Below the pieces are notes generated by a model that was not told the DNA's origin, did no database searches, and saw only the letters and a program-made list of their open reading frames with translations. A program made the position numbers and the translations under genes. Positions 17,293 through 25,346 of a DNA stretch of 64,000 nucleotides are shown one piece after another (the first letter of the stretch is position 1; every line of letters starts with the position of its first letter). This stretch comes from JBBDSJ01 sp040905025 (lineage in GTDB: Bacteria > Pseudomonadota > Gammaproteobacteria > Methylohalomonadales > Methylohalomonadaceae): the NCBI GenBank assembly GCA_040905025.1, contig JBBDSJ010000130.1, forward strand, positions 1 to 64,000, read 5' to 3'.

Positions 17293-17940
17293 ATGCCAGT
17301 TTTGCGCCGACATTTTTCTGCTTTTGATAACTGCATCATGCGGTTACAGCAGCCATTGGCCCCGGAGCAGCCCGCGACTGCGCCGACCCGGGCCAATCCC
17401 GCCGCCGATCTGCCCGCAGCACAGCTCAATGAGTCCGAACGAACCCGGTCAGGGGCCCTGATGCGGGTAAATCATGCCGGCGAGGTTTGTGCGCAGGCGT
17501 TGTATCACGGTCAGGCCTGGACTGCACGTACCGATAAACTGCGTCAGCATCTGTATGCCGCCGCTGCCGAGGAAGCCGATCATCTTGCCTGGTGCGAACA
17601 GCGTTTGGTGGAATTACAGGATCATACCAGTCATTTAAACCCGCTTTGGTGTGGCGGCTCAATGGCGTTGGGGGCATTGGCCGGGCTGGCCGGGGATCGC
17701 TGGAGCCTGGGTTTTGTCGCCGAAACCGAGCGCCAGGTAGAACAGCATCTGGAAGGCCACCGCCAGCGGTTGCCGGCAATTGACCGCCGCAGCCGGGCAA
17801 TTGTCGAACAGATGCAACTGGATGAAGCCCGGCATGGCCGTCAGGCACTGGAAGCCGGTGGCGTCATATTGCCAGCCGCGTTGCGCTGGATAATGCGCGG
17901 CATGGCCAAAATCATGACGACGACCGCACACCGCTTCTAG
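17293..17940 (+). CDS. coq7: CoQ7-type demethoxyubiquinone hydroxylase
   Basis: 215 residues of the di-iron COQ7 family, which hydroxylates the benzoquinone ring in ubiquinone synthesis. Iron ligands are visible in ordered motifs: NHAGEVCAQALYHGQ (Glu), EEADHLAWCEQRL (Glu, His), FVAETERQVEQHL (Glu) and LDEARHGRQAL (Glu, His). The N-terminus RRHFSAFDNCIMRLQQPLAP aligns with the usual start, so ATG 17293 is kept over the internal ATG at 17338. Its presence means the cell makes ubiquinone aerobically. Confidence 0.93.
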   Translation: MPVLRRHFSAFDNCIMRLQQPLAPEQPATAPTRANPAADLPAAQLNESERTRSGALMRVNHAGEVCAQALYHGQAWTARTDKLRQHLYAAAAEEADHLAWCEQRLVELQDHTSHLNPLWCGGSMALGALAGLAGDRWSLGFVAETERQVEQHLEGHRQRLPAIDRRSRAIVEQMQLDEARHGRQALEAGGVILPAALRWIMRGMAKIMTTTAHRF

Positions 17941-18006
17941 TTTTGACGTTGCGGGCCAGGGGTTCCGACTCCTGCAGTCCATAGCAAATAATCTTCGTCC
18001 GGCAGT

Positions 18007-18035
18007 CTTGAAATTTGATTGCCCCTGCCCCATTT
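18007..18035 (+). promoter_or_regulatory. Sigma-32 (heat-shock) promoter
   Basis: CTTGAAA at 18007-18013, a 14-base spacer, then CCCCATTT at 18028-18035. This matches the RpoH consensus CTTGAAA / CCCCATNT with no mismatch. It lies 45 bases before the hsp20 start codon at 18080. Confidence 0.92.
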
Positions 18036-18107
18036 GATTGGAGTAAGCCGACCCTAATCAGCACGTACGGAGGTGCAAAATGGCCATGCTACGTTACGAG
18101 CCGTGGA

Positions 18108-18207
18108 NNNNNNNNNNNNNNNNNNNNNNNNNNNNNNNNNNNNNNNNNNNNNNNNNNNNNNNNNNNNNNNNNNNNNNNNNNNNNNNNNNNNNNNNNNNNN
18201 NNNNNNN
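18108..18207. other. Assembly gap (100 N) with 55-bp duplicated flanks
   Basis: The 55 bp at 18053-18107 are repeated at 18208-18262, and both contain the ribosome binding site and first codons of hsp20. The duplicate start is a scaffolding artefact. Confidence 0.96.
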
Positions 18208-18234
18208 CCTAATCAGCACGTACGGAGGTGCAAA

Positions 18235-18690
18235 ATGGCCATGCTACGTTACGAGCCGTGGAGCCTGCTGCGGCAATTTCAGAATGAGTTGAACAATCTC
18301 GGTTATCAGGAGGCTGTTGCCAATGACGGGGCCGAGCCGGATCAGTCCAATGTTGTGACCAGTCACTGGCGCCCGGCCGTGGATATCCGTGAAGAGACCG
18401 ATCGCTTTGTGATTCTTGCAGACTTGCCGGGAGTCGATCCGGCCGACATCGAAATTACGATGGAAAACGGTGTGCTGACCCTGAAAGGTGAGCGCCAGTT
18501 CAGCAAGGAAGAGAATACCGACAGCTATCGCCGGGTAGAGCGTTCCTATGGATCCTTCTATCGGCGCTTCAGCTTGCCGGATACTGCCGATGCCGAGCGC
18601 ATTGAGGCACGTGGCAAAAACGGCGTACTGGAAATCGTGTTACCAAAACAGGCACAGGTACAGCCACGCAAGATTACTGTACAGTCCTGA
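18235..18690 (+). CDS. Small heat-shock protein, Hsp20/alpha-crystallin family
   Basis: 151 residues, from the second copy of the start (ATG 18235; the artefactual first copy is at 18080), with RBS CGGAGGTG. The alpha-crystallin domain occupies about residues 45-140: WRPAVDIREETDRFVILADL, then ENGVLTLKGER, and the C-terminal GVLEIVLPK. The N-terminal arm starts MAMLRYEPWSLLRQ. It is an ATP-independent holdase for unfolded proteins. Expression should be heat-induced from the sigma-32 promoter upstream, and a strong terminator follows, so it is probably monocistronic. Confidence 0.95.
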   Translation: MAMLRYEPWSLLRQFQNELNNLGYQEAVANDGAEPDQSNVVTSHWRPAVDIREETDRFVILADLPGVDPADIEITMENGVLTLKGERQFSKEENTDSYRRVERSYGSFYRRFSLPDTADAERIEARGKNGVLEIVLPKQAQVQPRKITVQS

Positions 18691-18704
18691 TAACCTGCTG
18701 CAGT

Positions 18705-18737
18705 TAAACGGGCGGATATGCCCATCCGCCCGTTTAT
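18705..18737 (+). terminator. Terminator after hsp20
   Basis: Stem ACGGGCGGAT / ATCCGCCCGT (10 bp, perfect) around ATGCCC, with A before and T-rich sequence after. Confidence 0.88.
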
Positions 18738-18885
18738 GTTCCAGACGCACCGTGGCTGAACTTTTCCGGCTCCCCGAACCACTAAATTCCAGATTTTGCG
18801 ACGTGGAGGCAATAGTCCTGACATTACCTCCGCTGTTCGTTGTCTTTTCAATTTCAGTCCGAGCCTTACAGGTGGGAATTAACTA

Positions 18886-20265
18886 ATGAGCCGATCAATT
18901 TTTGCACATTTGTCCCTTTGGATATTGCTATCGCTGCAAGCTGTTGGTGTGAGTGCAGCATTGCCGATAAAAGCTGATGGCGAACCGCTGCCAAGTTTGG
19001 CACCGATGCTGAACAAGACGACGCCCTCGGTGGTGAATATTTCCACCAAGGGCACAGTCAGAATGCAGCAGAATCCATTGTTCAATGACCCCTTTTTCCG
19101 GCGTTTCTTTGATATACCGAGCATGCCGCGTGAACGCAAAACCCAGAGTCTGGGGTCCGGCGTGATCGTCGATGCAGAAGAAGGTCTGGTACTGACCAAT
19201 AATCATGTGATTGCCAATGCCGACGAGATCACCGTTACACTGCGTGATGGCCGCGAATTTGCAGCGGAACTGCAGGGGACTGACCCGGAAACCGATGTGG
19301 CTGTCATCAAGATACCGGCGGAAGATCTTGACGCTATCAAGATGGCTGATTCCGATGACCTGCAGGTGGGTGACTTTGTCGTTGCCATCGGCAATCCGTT
19401 TGGTCTTGGCCAGACCGTAACTTCGGGCATTGTCAGCGCACTGGCGCGCAGTGGCCTGAGCATTCTGGGCTATGAAGATTTTATCCAGACCGATGCGTCC
19501 ATTAATCCCGGCAACTCCGGTGGTGCACTGGTGAACCTGAATGGTGAACTGGTCGGTATCAACACGGCGATCTTTTCACAGGCCGGTGGCAATATCGGCA
19601 TTGGCTTTGCCATCCCGATCAATCTGGCCATGCAGGTTATGGAACAGCTGCTCGAATACGGCGAGGTCAAACGTGCATTCATCGGTGTGCAGGTACAGGA
19701 CCTGACACCGCCTTTGGCAGAAGCTTTTGGTATTGATGAGCAGAACCAGTCCGGGGGTGCAGTTATCGTTGATGTGCTGGATGATTCACCCGCCAGTAAA
19801 GCCGGTCTCAAATCCGGTGATGTCGTTTTAGGCATGAACGACCGGCGGGTAGAGAATGCCGGGCAGTTGCGAAACGCCATAGGTTTACTGCGGGTGGGGG
19901 AAGAATTTCAGCTCGAGATCCTGCGTGACGGTAAAAGTCGCCAATACAGCCTGGAAACTGTCGAGACGGACGAATCCGTGGCAAGCACAGGTATACGTAA
20001 TGAATTGTTGCAGGGCATAACACTGGAAGAACTGGACGAAGAGCATCCCCGTTTCGGCAACGTCATGGGTGTGCGTGTGACGGCACTGGAACGTGACAGC
20101 CGCGCCTGGGCGAGTGGTCTGCGCGAAGGTGACGTGATTACTTCCGTGAATCGTCAGCCAATCAGAGGCATGAATGATTTTCTGCAACTGGTTGATGGTC
20201 AGCAGGGGCCCTTGCTGCTGCGAATATTACGCGGGAATTCTGCGGCATTCCTTGTAATCAACTAG
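18886..20265 (+). CDS. degQ: Do-family periplasmic serine endoprotease (DegQ/DegP-like)
   Basis: 459 residues. Signal peptide (about 1-24, ending VGVSAA), trypsin-like protease domain with the triad in LTNNHVIA (His), ETDVAVIKI (Asp) and NPGNSGGALV (Ser), then two PDZ domains (about 260-350 and 365-455). DegP/DegQ degrade and refold misfolded envelope proteins. The symbol is tentative because the DegP/DegQ distinction needs alignment. A GAACTT about 130 bases upstream (18758-18763) with a CACTAAA 16 bases later loosely resembles a sigma-E promoter, but the match is weak. Confidence 0.93.
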   Translation: MSRSIFAHLSLWILLSLQAVGVSAALPIKADGEPLPSLAPMLNKTTPSVVNISTKGTVRMQQNPLFNDPFFRRFFDIPSMPRERKTQSLGSGVIVDAEEGLVLTNNHVIANADEITVTLRDGREFAAELQGTDPETDVAVIKIPAEDLDAIKMADSDDLQVGDFVVAIGNPFGLGQTVTSGIVSALARSGLSILGYEDFIQTDASINPGNSGGALVNLNGELVGINTAIFSQAGGNIGIGFAIPINLAMQVMEQLLEYGEVKRAFIGVQVQDLTPPLAEAFGIDEQNQSGGAVIVDVLDDSPASKAGLKSGDVVLGMNDRRVENAGQLRNAIGLLRVGEEFQLEILRDGKSRQYSLETVETDESVASTGIRNELLQGITLEELDEEHPRFGNVMGVRVTALERDSRAWASGLREGDVITSVNRQPIRGMNDFLQLVDGQQGPLLLRILRGNSAAFLVIN

Positions 20266-20282
20266 TGACTCAGCATGTTGTG

Positions 20283-20305
20283 CCTTCCCCCTTCCTGGGG
20301 GAAGG
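20283..20305. terminator. Hairpin between the protease gene and oxyR
   Basis: CCTTCCCCC / GGGGGAAGG, a perfect 9-bp stem around TTCCT. There is no T tract, so it may be a repeat-type hairpin that ends both convergent transcripts. The rest of the 166-bp gap shows nothing I recognise. Confidence 0.55.
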
Positions 20306-20431
20306 TTGGGATGGGGATAAACTACAACACCTGAATTAAGGGATTAAATTTCCCGATATGGCGTTATCTCCTTCCCGCAGGAGAAGAGAAATTCTGTTTT
20401 GAGACCACTTCCAACGCAACTGAATACTGCG

Positions 20432-21370
20432 CTACTTGCTCTTCCGGAGTGAAGTAACACCGGGCAGTTTGCAGTCGGCAACTGCAGCCGCAATCAGCTC
20501 GATCAGGCGCATGCGCGGGAATGTTTTGCGGTAAGCCAGCGTGACATCACGATACGGTTGCGGTTCGGCGAATGGCCGGAACTCCAGCAGTCCTTCCAGA
20601 TTGTTGCCGTTACTGGCAGAAGTACATGGTAATACGGTGACGCCGGCACCGGATCCGACCATATGGCGGATAGTTTCAATCGAACTGCTCTCCAGTGTTC
20701 GCTGAATCTCGCCGCCGGCAGAAGTGCTGTGGCGGACACAATTCGGGCAAACATCCATGACCTGTTCGCGAAAGCAGTTGCCGGCGCGCAGCAGCAGCAA
20801 TGTTTCATTATTCAGTTGATTCGCCTGGATGGCTTTATGTCTGGTCAGTGGATGTTTACTGGGCAGGGTGACCACAAACGGTTCACGATAAAGCGGCTGT
20901 GTTTCCAGACTGGTTACACTGAATGGCAATGATACGATGATCAAATCCAGCTCACCGCTGCGCAGCTTTTCACTGAGTTGTTCGGTAAAATGTTCCTCGA
21001 TGAGCAATGTCAGCTCCGGTGCGCGTTTATGCAGCAGCGGAATGAGTTTTGGCAACAGGTATGGGCCGATAGTGTAAATCACGCCCAGTCGCAGCTGGCC
21101 CTTCAAATCGTCCAGGCCTTCCCGGGCAATGTGTTTTATAGTTTCCGCTTCTTCCAGTACCACCCGTGCCTGGGCAATGACGCGCTCGCCAATCGGGGTA
21201 ATACTGACATCGTGCTGGCGCCGTTCGAACAGTTTTACCCCCAGTTCTTCTTCCAGCTTCTTGATGGCAACACTCAGGGTGGGCTGACTGACGTGGCAGC
21301 TTTCGGCAGCATGGCCAAAGTGCAATTCCCGCGCAACGGCGGCGATGTAGCGTAATTCTGTCAGGGTCAT
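20432..21370 (-). CDS. oxyR: OxyR, peroxide-sensing LysR-family regulator
   Basis: 312 residues from the ATG at 21368-21370. The N-terminal helix-turn-helix reads HFGHAAESCHVSQPTLSVAI. The effector domain has Cys199 and Cys208 in NCFREQVMDVC, the same numbers and spacing as the E. coli OxyR disulfide pair, which makes the assignment firm. OxyR turns on catalase, peroxidase and iron-control genes when H2O2 oxidises these cysteines. An upstream ATG would add 11 residues before the conserved MTLTELRY start. It is divergent from slp. Confidence 0.95.
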   Translation of the reverse strand: MTLTELRYIAAVARELHFGHAAESCHVSQPTLSVAIKKLEEELGVKLFERRQHDVSITPIGERVIAQARVVLEEAETIKHIAREGLDDLKGQLRLGVIYTIGPYLLPKLIPLLHKRAPELTLLIEEHFTEQLSEKLRSGELDLIIVSLPFSVTSLETQPLYREPFVVTLPSKHPLTRHKAIQANQLNNETLLLLRAGNCFREQVMDVCPNCVRHSTSAGGEIQRTLESSSIETIRHMVGSGAGVTVLPCTSASNGNNLEGLLEFRPFAEPQPYRDVTLAYRKTFPRMRLIELIAAAVADCKLPGVTSLRKSK

Positions 21371-21457
21371 CGGGATAGTTTCCTGCTGGCTGAACAACTG
21401 CAAATATTTGCAGTCTTATAATGCAATATTACTATGACATCCTCCGGGGTACACACC

Positions 21458-22042
21458 ATGTCGCTTTTCAATCATTCTGGCCGTCTATCGCTATCATTGC
21501 TGAGTTTGCTGTTACTGGCCGGTTGCGCCAGCAATATTCCGCGTCAAATCAGCGAAACGCCTGCTGACAACCCCAGCGTTAAGCAGGTGCGCAGCAATAT
21601 CGAACCCTATCAGAGCCGGTCTGTACGCTGGGGTGGCACTATTGCTGCTGTTGAGAATAAAGAAAATGAGACCTGGATTGAAGTGGTCACAGCTGATTTA
21701 GGCAGTACTGGCCGGCCGCGCCAGAGCGATAAATCCTATGGCCGCTTTCTGGCGCGGATATCAGGATTCGTCGATCCACAAATTTATGCCGAAGATCGTG
21801 AATTGACCGTTTACGGTACTGTTGAAAGCCGGATTGTGCGGCCGATTGGCGAACATCCCTACACCTATCCGTTGATCAAGGCAGAAAGTTATCATCTGTG
21901 GCCGGAATATGTGGCTAACCAGCATAATTACGGTGGTTACTACGGCAGTCCCTATGGTTTTTATCCCCATTACGGGTTTTATTATCCGTATCATTCACGG
22001 GCACGGTTTCATTACGGCTTTGGACATCGGTACTACTGGTAG
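21458..22042 (+). CDS. slp: Slp-family outer-membrane lipoprotein
   Basis: 194 residues. Lipoprotein signal SLLSLLLLAGC, then VRWGGTIAAVENKENETWIE and GRFLARISGFVDPQIYAEDR, the core of the Slp (starvation lipoprotein) family. The tail after about residue 150 is very rich in Tyr, Gly and His (for example YYGSPYGFYPHYGFYYPYH), unlike the short tail of E. coli Slp. I chose ATG 21458 over the upstream ATG 21434 because it begins directly before the signal sequence. Confidence 0.85.
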   Translation: MSLFNHSGRLSLSLLSLLLLAGCASNIPRQISETPADNPSVKQVRSNIEPYQSRSVRWGGTIAAVENKENETWIEVVTADLGSTGRPRQSDKSYGRFLARISGFVDPQIYAEDRELTVYGTVESRIVRPIGEHPYTYPLIKAESYHLWPEYVANQHNYGGYYGSPYGFYPHYGFYYPYHSRARFHYGFGHRYYW

Positions 22043-22078
22043 GGGGTGTTGTGCCAGAAAATCGAGGGCAGGAAATTC

Positions 22079-22906
22079 TTATTTGGCCATGATGAGCAGG
22101 TCGGCAGCCGGTTGGGACTGCTGCGTTTGGTAGTGTTCACCGGTCAGTAATATTTCAAGCAAATCAATATCCACATAGCGGGCACCATGGGCATTGCCTT
22201 GTCGTACGGTGAAAGGCTGTTGCGGGCCGCCGAGTTGATCAACGACCAGTGAAGCACCACTGAAATCATGATGTTCGGTGAATTGGTGGGTGGTAATGAT
22301 GGTTTTCAGACCTGCAGCACGGGCGGCACGATTACCATTGGCGGTGTCCTCGATGGCGATACACTCATCCGGCGCCAGGCCCAGTTCAGCCAGTGCATAC
22401 TGATAAACGGCAGGTGAAGGTTTCTTGTCGACAACGATATCGCTGGTGACAATGGCTTCAAAAATGCTTTCCGGAGGCACACCGAGTGCATTGTGTAACA
22501 GGGTATCTACATTTGGACTCGAGGTGCTGGTGGCAATAGCCAGATGCAGGCGTCTGTGGCGGGCTTCATTGATGAGTCGCATAACGCCATCACGAAAACC
22601 GATATGACCTGCAACCAGTTTTTCGCGGTAAATTTCTGATTTACGTTGATGCATGCGCAGCGCAAGATCACGAGTGGCAGTAGCTGAGAGTTTCGGTTTC
22701 AGGTGCTTGCTGGCGTATTCACGAATACGCTCACGACCACCGGAAATAGCAAGCAAACTGACATAGTCCGCAGCACTCCAGTGCCAGTCCAGATCAAATT
22801 CACCAAAGGCATCATTGAATGCCTGACGATGATAATTTTCGGTATCGGCCAAGGTGCCATCAACATCAAAAATGATGGCCTGCAATGCAAGTGCGCTGGT
22901 GCTCAA
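22079..22906 (-). CDS. CbbY-like HAD-family sugar phosphatase
   Basis: 275 residues. HAD motifs: FDVDGTLADTE (motif I with both Asp), IATSTSS (motif II), KKPSPAVYQYALAELGL (motif III Lys), AIEDTANGNRAARAAG (motif IV). The cap segment HRQAFNDAFGEFDLDWHWSA and GGRERIREY match CbbY, which in Rhodobacter removes the Rubisco inhibitor xylulose-1,5-bisphosphate. No other Calvin-cycle gene is in the window, so the substrate is inferred from similarity only. It is convergent with slp, 36 bp apart. Confidence 0.82.
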   Translation of the reverse strand: MSTSALALQAIIFDVDGTLADTENYHRQAFNDAFGEFDLDWHWSAADYVSLLAISGGRERIREYASKHLKPKLSATATRDLALRMHQRKSEIYREKLVAGHIGFRDGVMRLINEARHRRLHLAIATSTSSPNVDTLLHNALGVPPESIFEAIVTSDIVVDKKPSPAVYQYALAELGLAPDECIAIEDTANGNRAARAAGLKTIITTHQFTEHHDFSGASLVVDQLGGPQQPFTVRQGNAHGARYVDIDLLEILLTGEHYQTQQSQPAADLLIMAK

Positions 22907-23115
22907 AGGACCGGGCTGCTACGAAATAAGGTGTAAAAAAGACGGTTATTCATTGATACCGTTCGAGAAAAATTTATGATGCAATGCAATAATAGGACAT
23001 TTTCTTGCAAACGTCTACACTGAATCAGATGTGGCCTGAACAGACAAGTTCAGACGCCGGTTCACAGACTAAAATCCGTAGCTGCTCTGTGGCCTATATC
23101 CGGGGGTAAAGCACC

Positions 23116-23982
23116 ATGACCACAACAAAGCACAAGCCCGGCCCGGAAGCCGTTGTTTCCCCTGAATTTACCCGTCTGCTCAACTGTGATGAGCCGCTCA
23201 ATCTGGCCGAGGCAGCATTATTAATCGCCCGGACTGAATATCCGGACCTGGTCATTGAGGACTATCTGCGCCAACTGGACGATATCGCGCTGGTCATTGC
23301 CGGGCGATTGCCAACCCCGTGCACGACGCCACAATTGCTCGGCCAGATTAATGAATACCTGTTCACGGATCTGCGCTTTGAAGGCAATCTGGATGACTTC
23401 CAGAACCCTCAAAACAGCTATTTCAATGACGTGCTGGAATTGCGGCTCGGCATACCGATTACATTGTCGTTGTTGTACATGGAAATCGGCCAGCGACTCG
23501 GGCTGAGTATCTCGGGCATCTCGTTCCCGGGGCATTTTCTGGTGAGCCTGGAGACAGATTCGGGCTTGATCGTGCTGGATCCGTTTGCCGGCGGCATATC
23601 CCTGGATGAAGCCGACCTGTGGCGGCGACTGGAGCATGTCACGGCAAAAGCGCAGCAGATGAATTTCGATCTGGAAGCATTGCTACAGCCCGCTACGCCG
23701 GAAGCAATACTGTTGCGAATGTTGCGCAATCTGAAACAGATTTATCATGACCGTAATGACAAGGAACGCAGCTTGAGGATACTGAATCTGATGCTGGCCA
23801 TTACACCCGATGCGGTAAGTGAACTGGAAGCACGCGCGGAACTGCATGAACGGTTGAACTGCTTTCGCGCAGCCAGCGATGATTTCGAACGCCTGAGTCT
23901 GCTCGCGCAGACACCGCATCGCAGTGCGCAGTTTGCCAGCAAGGGCGCCGAGCTGCGTGCACGTGCGCTGCGTTTACATTAA
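23116..23982 (+). CDS. SirB1-family transglutaminase-like/TPR protein
   Basis: 288 residues of the SirB1 family: LFTDLRFEGNLDDFQNPQN, YFNDVLELRLGIPITLSLLY and SFPGHFLVSLE form the transglutaminase-like N-terminal domain. TPR-like helices follow from about residue 190. The usual catalytic Cys position does not look conserved here. The molecular role of SirB1 is not known. The gene stands 18 bp before the radical SAM gene and they are probably co-transcribed. Confidence 0.82.
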   Translation: MTTTKHKPGPEAVVSPEFTRLLNCDEPLNLAEAALLIARTEYPDLVIEDYLRQLDDIALVIAGRLPTPCTTPQLLGQINEYLFTDLRFEGNLDDFQNPQNSYFNDVLELRLGIPITLSLLYMEIGQRLGLSISGISFPGHFLVSLETDSGLIVLDPFAGGISLDEADLWRRLEHVTAKAQQMNFDLEALLQPATPEAILLRMLRNLKQIYHDRNDKERSLRILNLMLAITPDAVSELEARAELHERLNCFRAASDDFERLSLLAQTPHRSAQFASKGAELRARALRLH

Positions 23983-24000
23983 GGGCATTTGCACCAGGGC

Positions 24001-25092
24001 ATGACCAGACCGGAACAAACCTTCCAGCCACAGACGAATAATGTTCGCAAAGGCCGTGGCGCAGTCAGCCAGCCGGACGCCCGCTATTTGCCGCAAACGC
24101 GGGAACCGTATGCTGATGGCTGGTCCGAACCGGATATGCCGCCGCTGCGTACCACGGTGACGGTTGAACACAGTAAAAGCATTATTTCGCGCAATCAGTC
24201 ACCGGATATTCCATTCACACAATCCATCAATCCCTACAGGGGCTGTGAACACGGGTGCATATATTGTTATGCAAGGCCGGCGCATGCCTATATGGATTTG
24301 TCACCGGGACTGGACTTTGAAAGCCGCCTGTTTGCCAAACCTGATGCCGCCGAGCTGCTGCGCAAGGAACTCACACGGTCAGGCTATGAGTGTTCACCGA
24401 TAGCACTGGGCGCAAATACCGATCCGTATCAACCGATTGAGCGTGACTGGCAGATAACACGCCAGATACTTGAAGTCCTGAATGAATGCAACCATCCATG
24501 CACCATTGTGACCAAATCCGCACGCGTAGAACGCGATATCGATTTGCTCGCCGATATGGCAGCAAAAAAACTGGTCAAGGTATTCATATCAATCACGACG
24601 CTGGATCACAATGTTACCCGCACACTGGAACCCCGGGCGACAGCGCCGGCAAAACGCTTGCAAACCCTGCGGCGTCTGAATGCGGTCGGGATCCCGACCG
24701 GCGTGATGTTTGCACCGGTGATACCGGCGATTAATGATATGGAGCTGGAACAGGTGCTGGAAGCCGCAAGCGCAGCAGGCGTTCAGCAAGCCGGTTACGT
24801 GATGCTGCGGTTACCGGTGGAAGTGAAAACATTATTCCGCGAATGGCTGGATGCACACTATCCGGATCGCGCCCGGCATGTGATGAGCCTGGTCAATCAA
24901 ATCCGTGACGGCCGTGATAATGATTCCGAATTTGGCAGTCGTATGCAGGGGCAGGGCGTGTTTGCCGAGTTGATTAAAAACCGGTTTCGGAAAACCTGCC
25001 AGAAACTGGCATTGAACAAGAATGCAGTAAAACTTGATTGCAGTCAGTTCATGCCGCCAGAAAAAAACAAGCAACAGATGAGTTTGTTCTAG
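24001..25092 (+). CDS. Radical SAM protein, PA0069/SplB-like family
   Basis: 363 residues. The 4Fe-4S/SAM motif is CEHGCIYC (CX3CX2C) within NPYRGCEHGCIYCYARPAHA. Family segments SPIALGANTDPYQPIERDW and FISITTLDHNVTRTLEPRA follow. These proteins resemble spore photoproduct lyase in the core but their substrate is unknown in non-sporulating bacteria. I used ATG 24001. A TTG at 23989 with AAGGG before it would add four residues. Confidence 0.87.
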   Translation: MTRPEQTFQPQTNNVRKGRGAVSQPDARYLPQTREPYADGWSEPDMPPLRTTVTVEHSKSIISRNQSPDIPFTQSINPYRGCEHGCIYCYARPAHAYMDLSPGLDFESRLFAKPDAAELLRKELTRSGYECSPIALGANTDPYQPIERDWQITRQILEVLNECNHPCTIVTKSARVERDIDLLADMAAKKLVKVFISITTLDHNVTRTLEPRATAPAKRLQTLRRLNAVGIPTGVMFAPVIPAINDMELEQVLEAASAAGVQQAGYVMLRLPVEVKTLFREWLDAHYPDRARHVMSLVNQIRDGRDNDSEFGSRMQGQGVFAELIKNRFRKTCQKLALNKNAVKLDCSQFMPPEKNKQQMSLF

Positions 25093-25144
25093 AACCCAGC
25101 TTAAATAGCCATAATGCGATCGGGCCAGGATAGTATTGGTAGGA

Positions 25145-25160
25145 GCCTGCTTTAGCAGGC
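25145..25160. repeat. REP-like hairpin
   Basis: GCCTGC-TTTA-GCAGGC within TAGGAGCCTGCTTTAGCAGG, the form of REP-type intergenic palindromes common in gammaproteobacteria. The rest of 25093-25346, between the radical SAM gene and the array, shows no gene. Confidence 0.6.
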
Positions 25161-25346
25161 GAATATGAAGAGCAAATATTTTCGGATTATTTGGTTTGTT
25201 TCTTTACTGCTGGTATGAATGCCGCCTTCAATATTTTCGAACCGAATTCGACCCTTCTCAAAAATCAAAATCTTTTCAATCATTCCGATAAGATCGCTGG
25301 CACATCCGCCAAAGATTTGGCCTGCGGCCCAAAGTATCTTCGTTTG

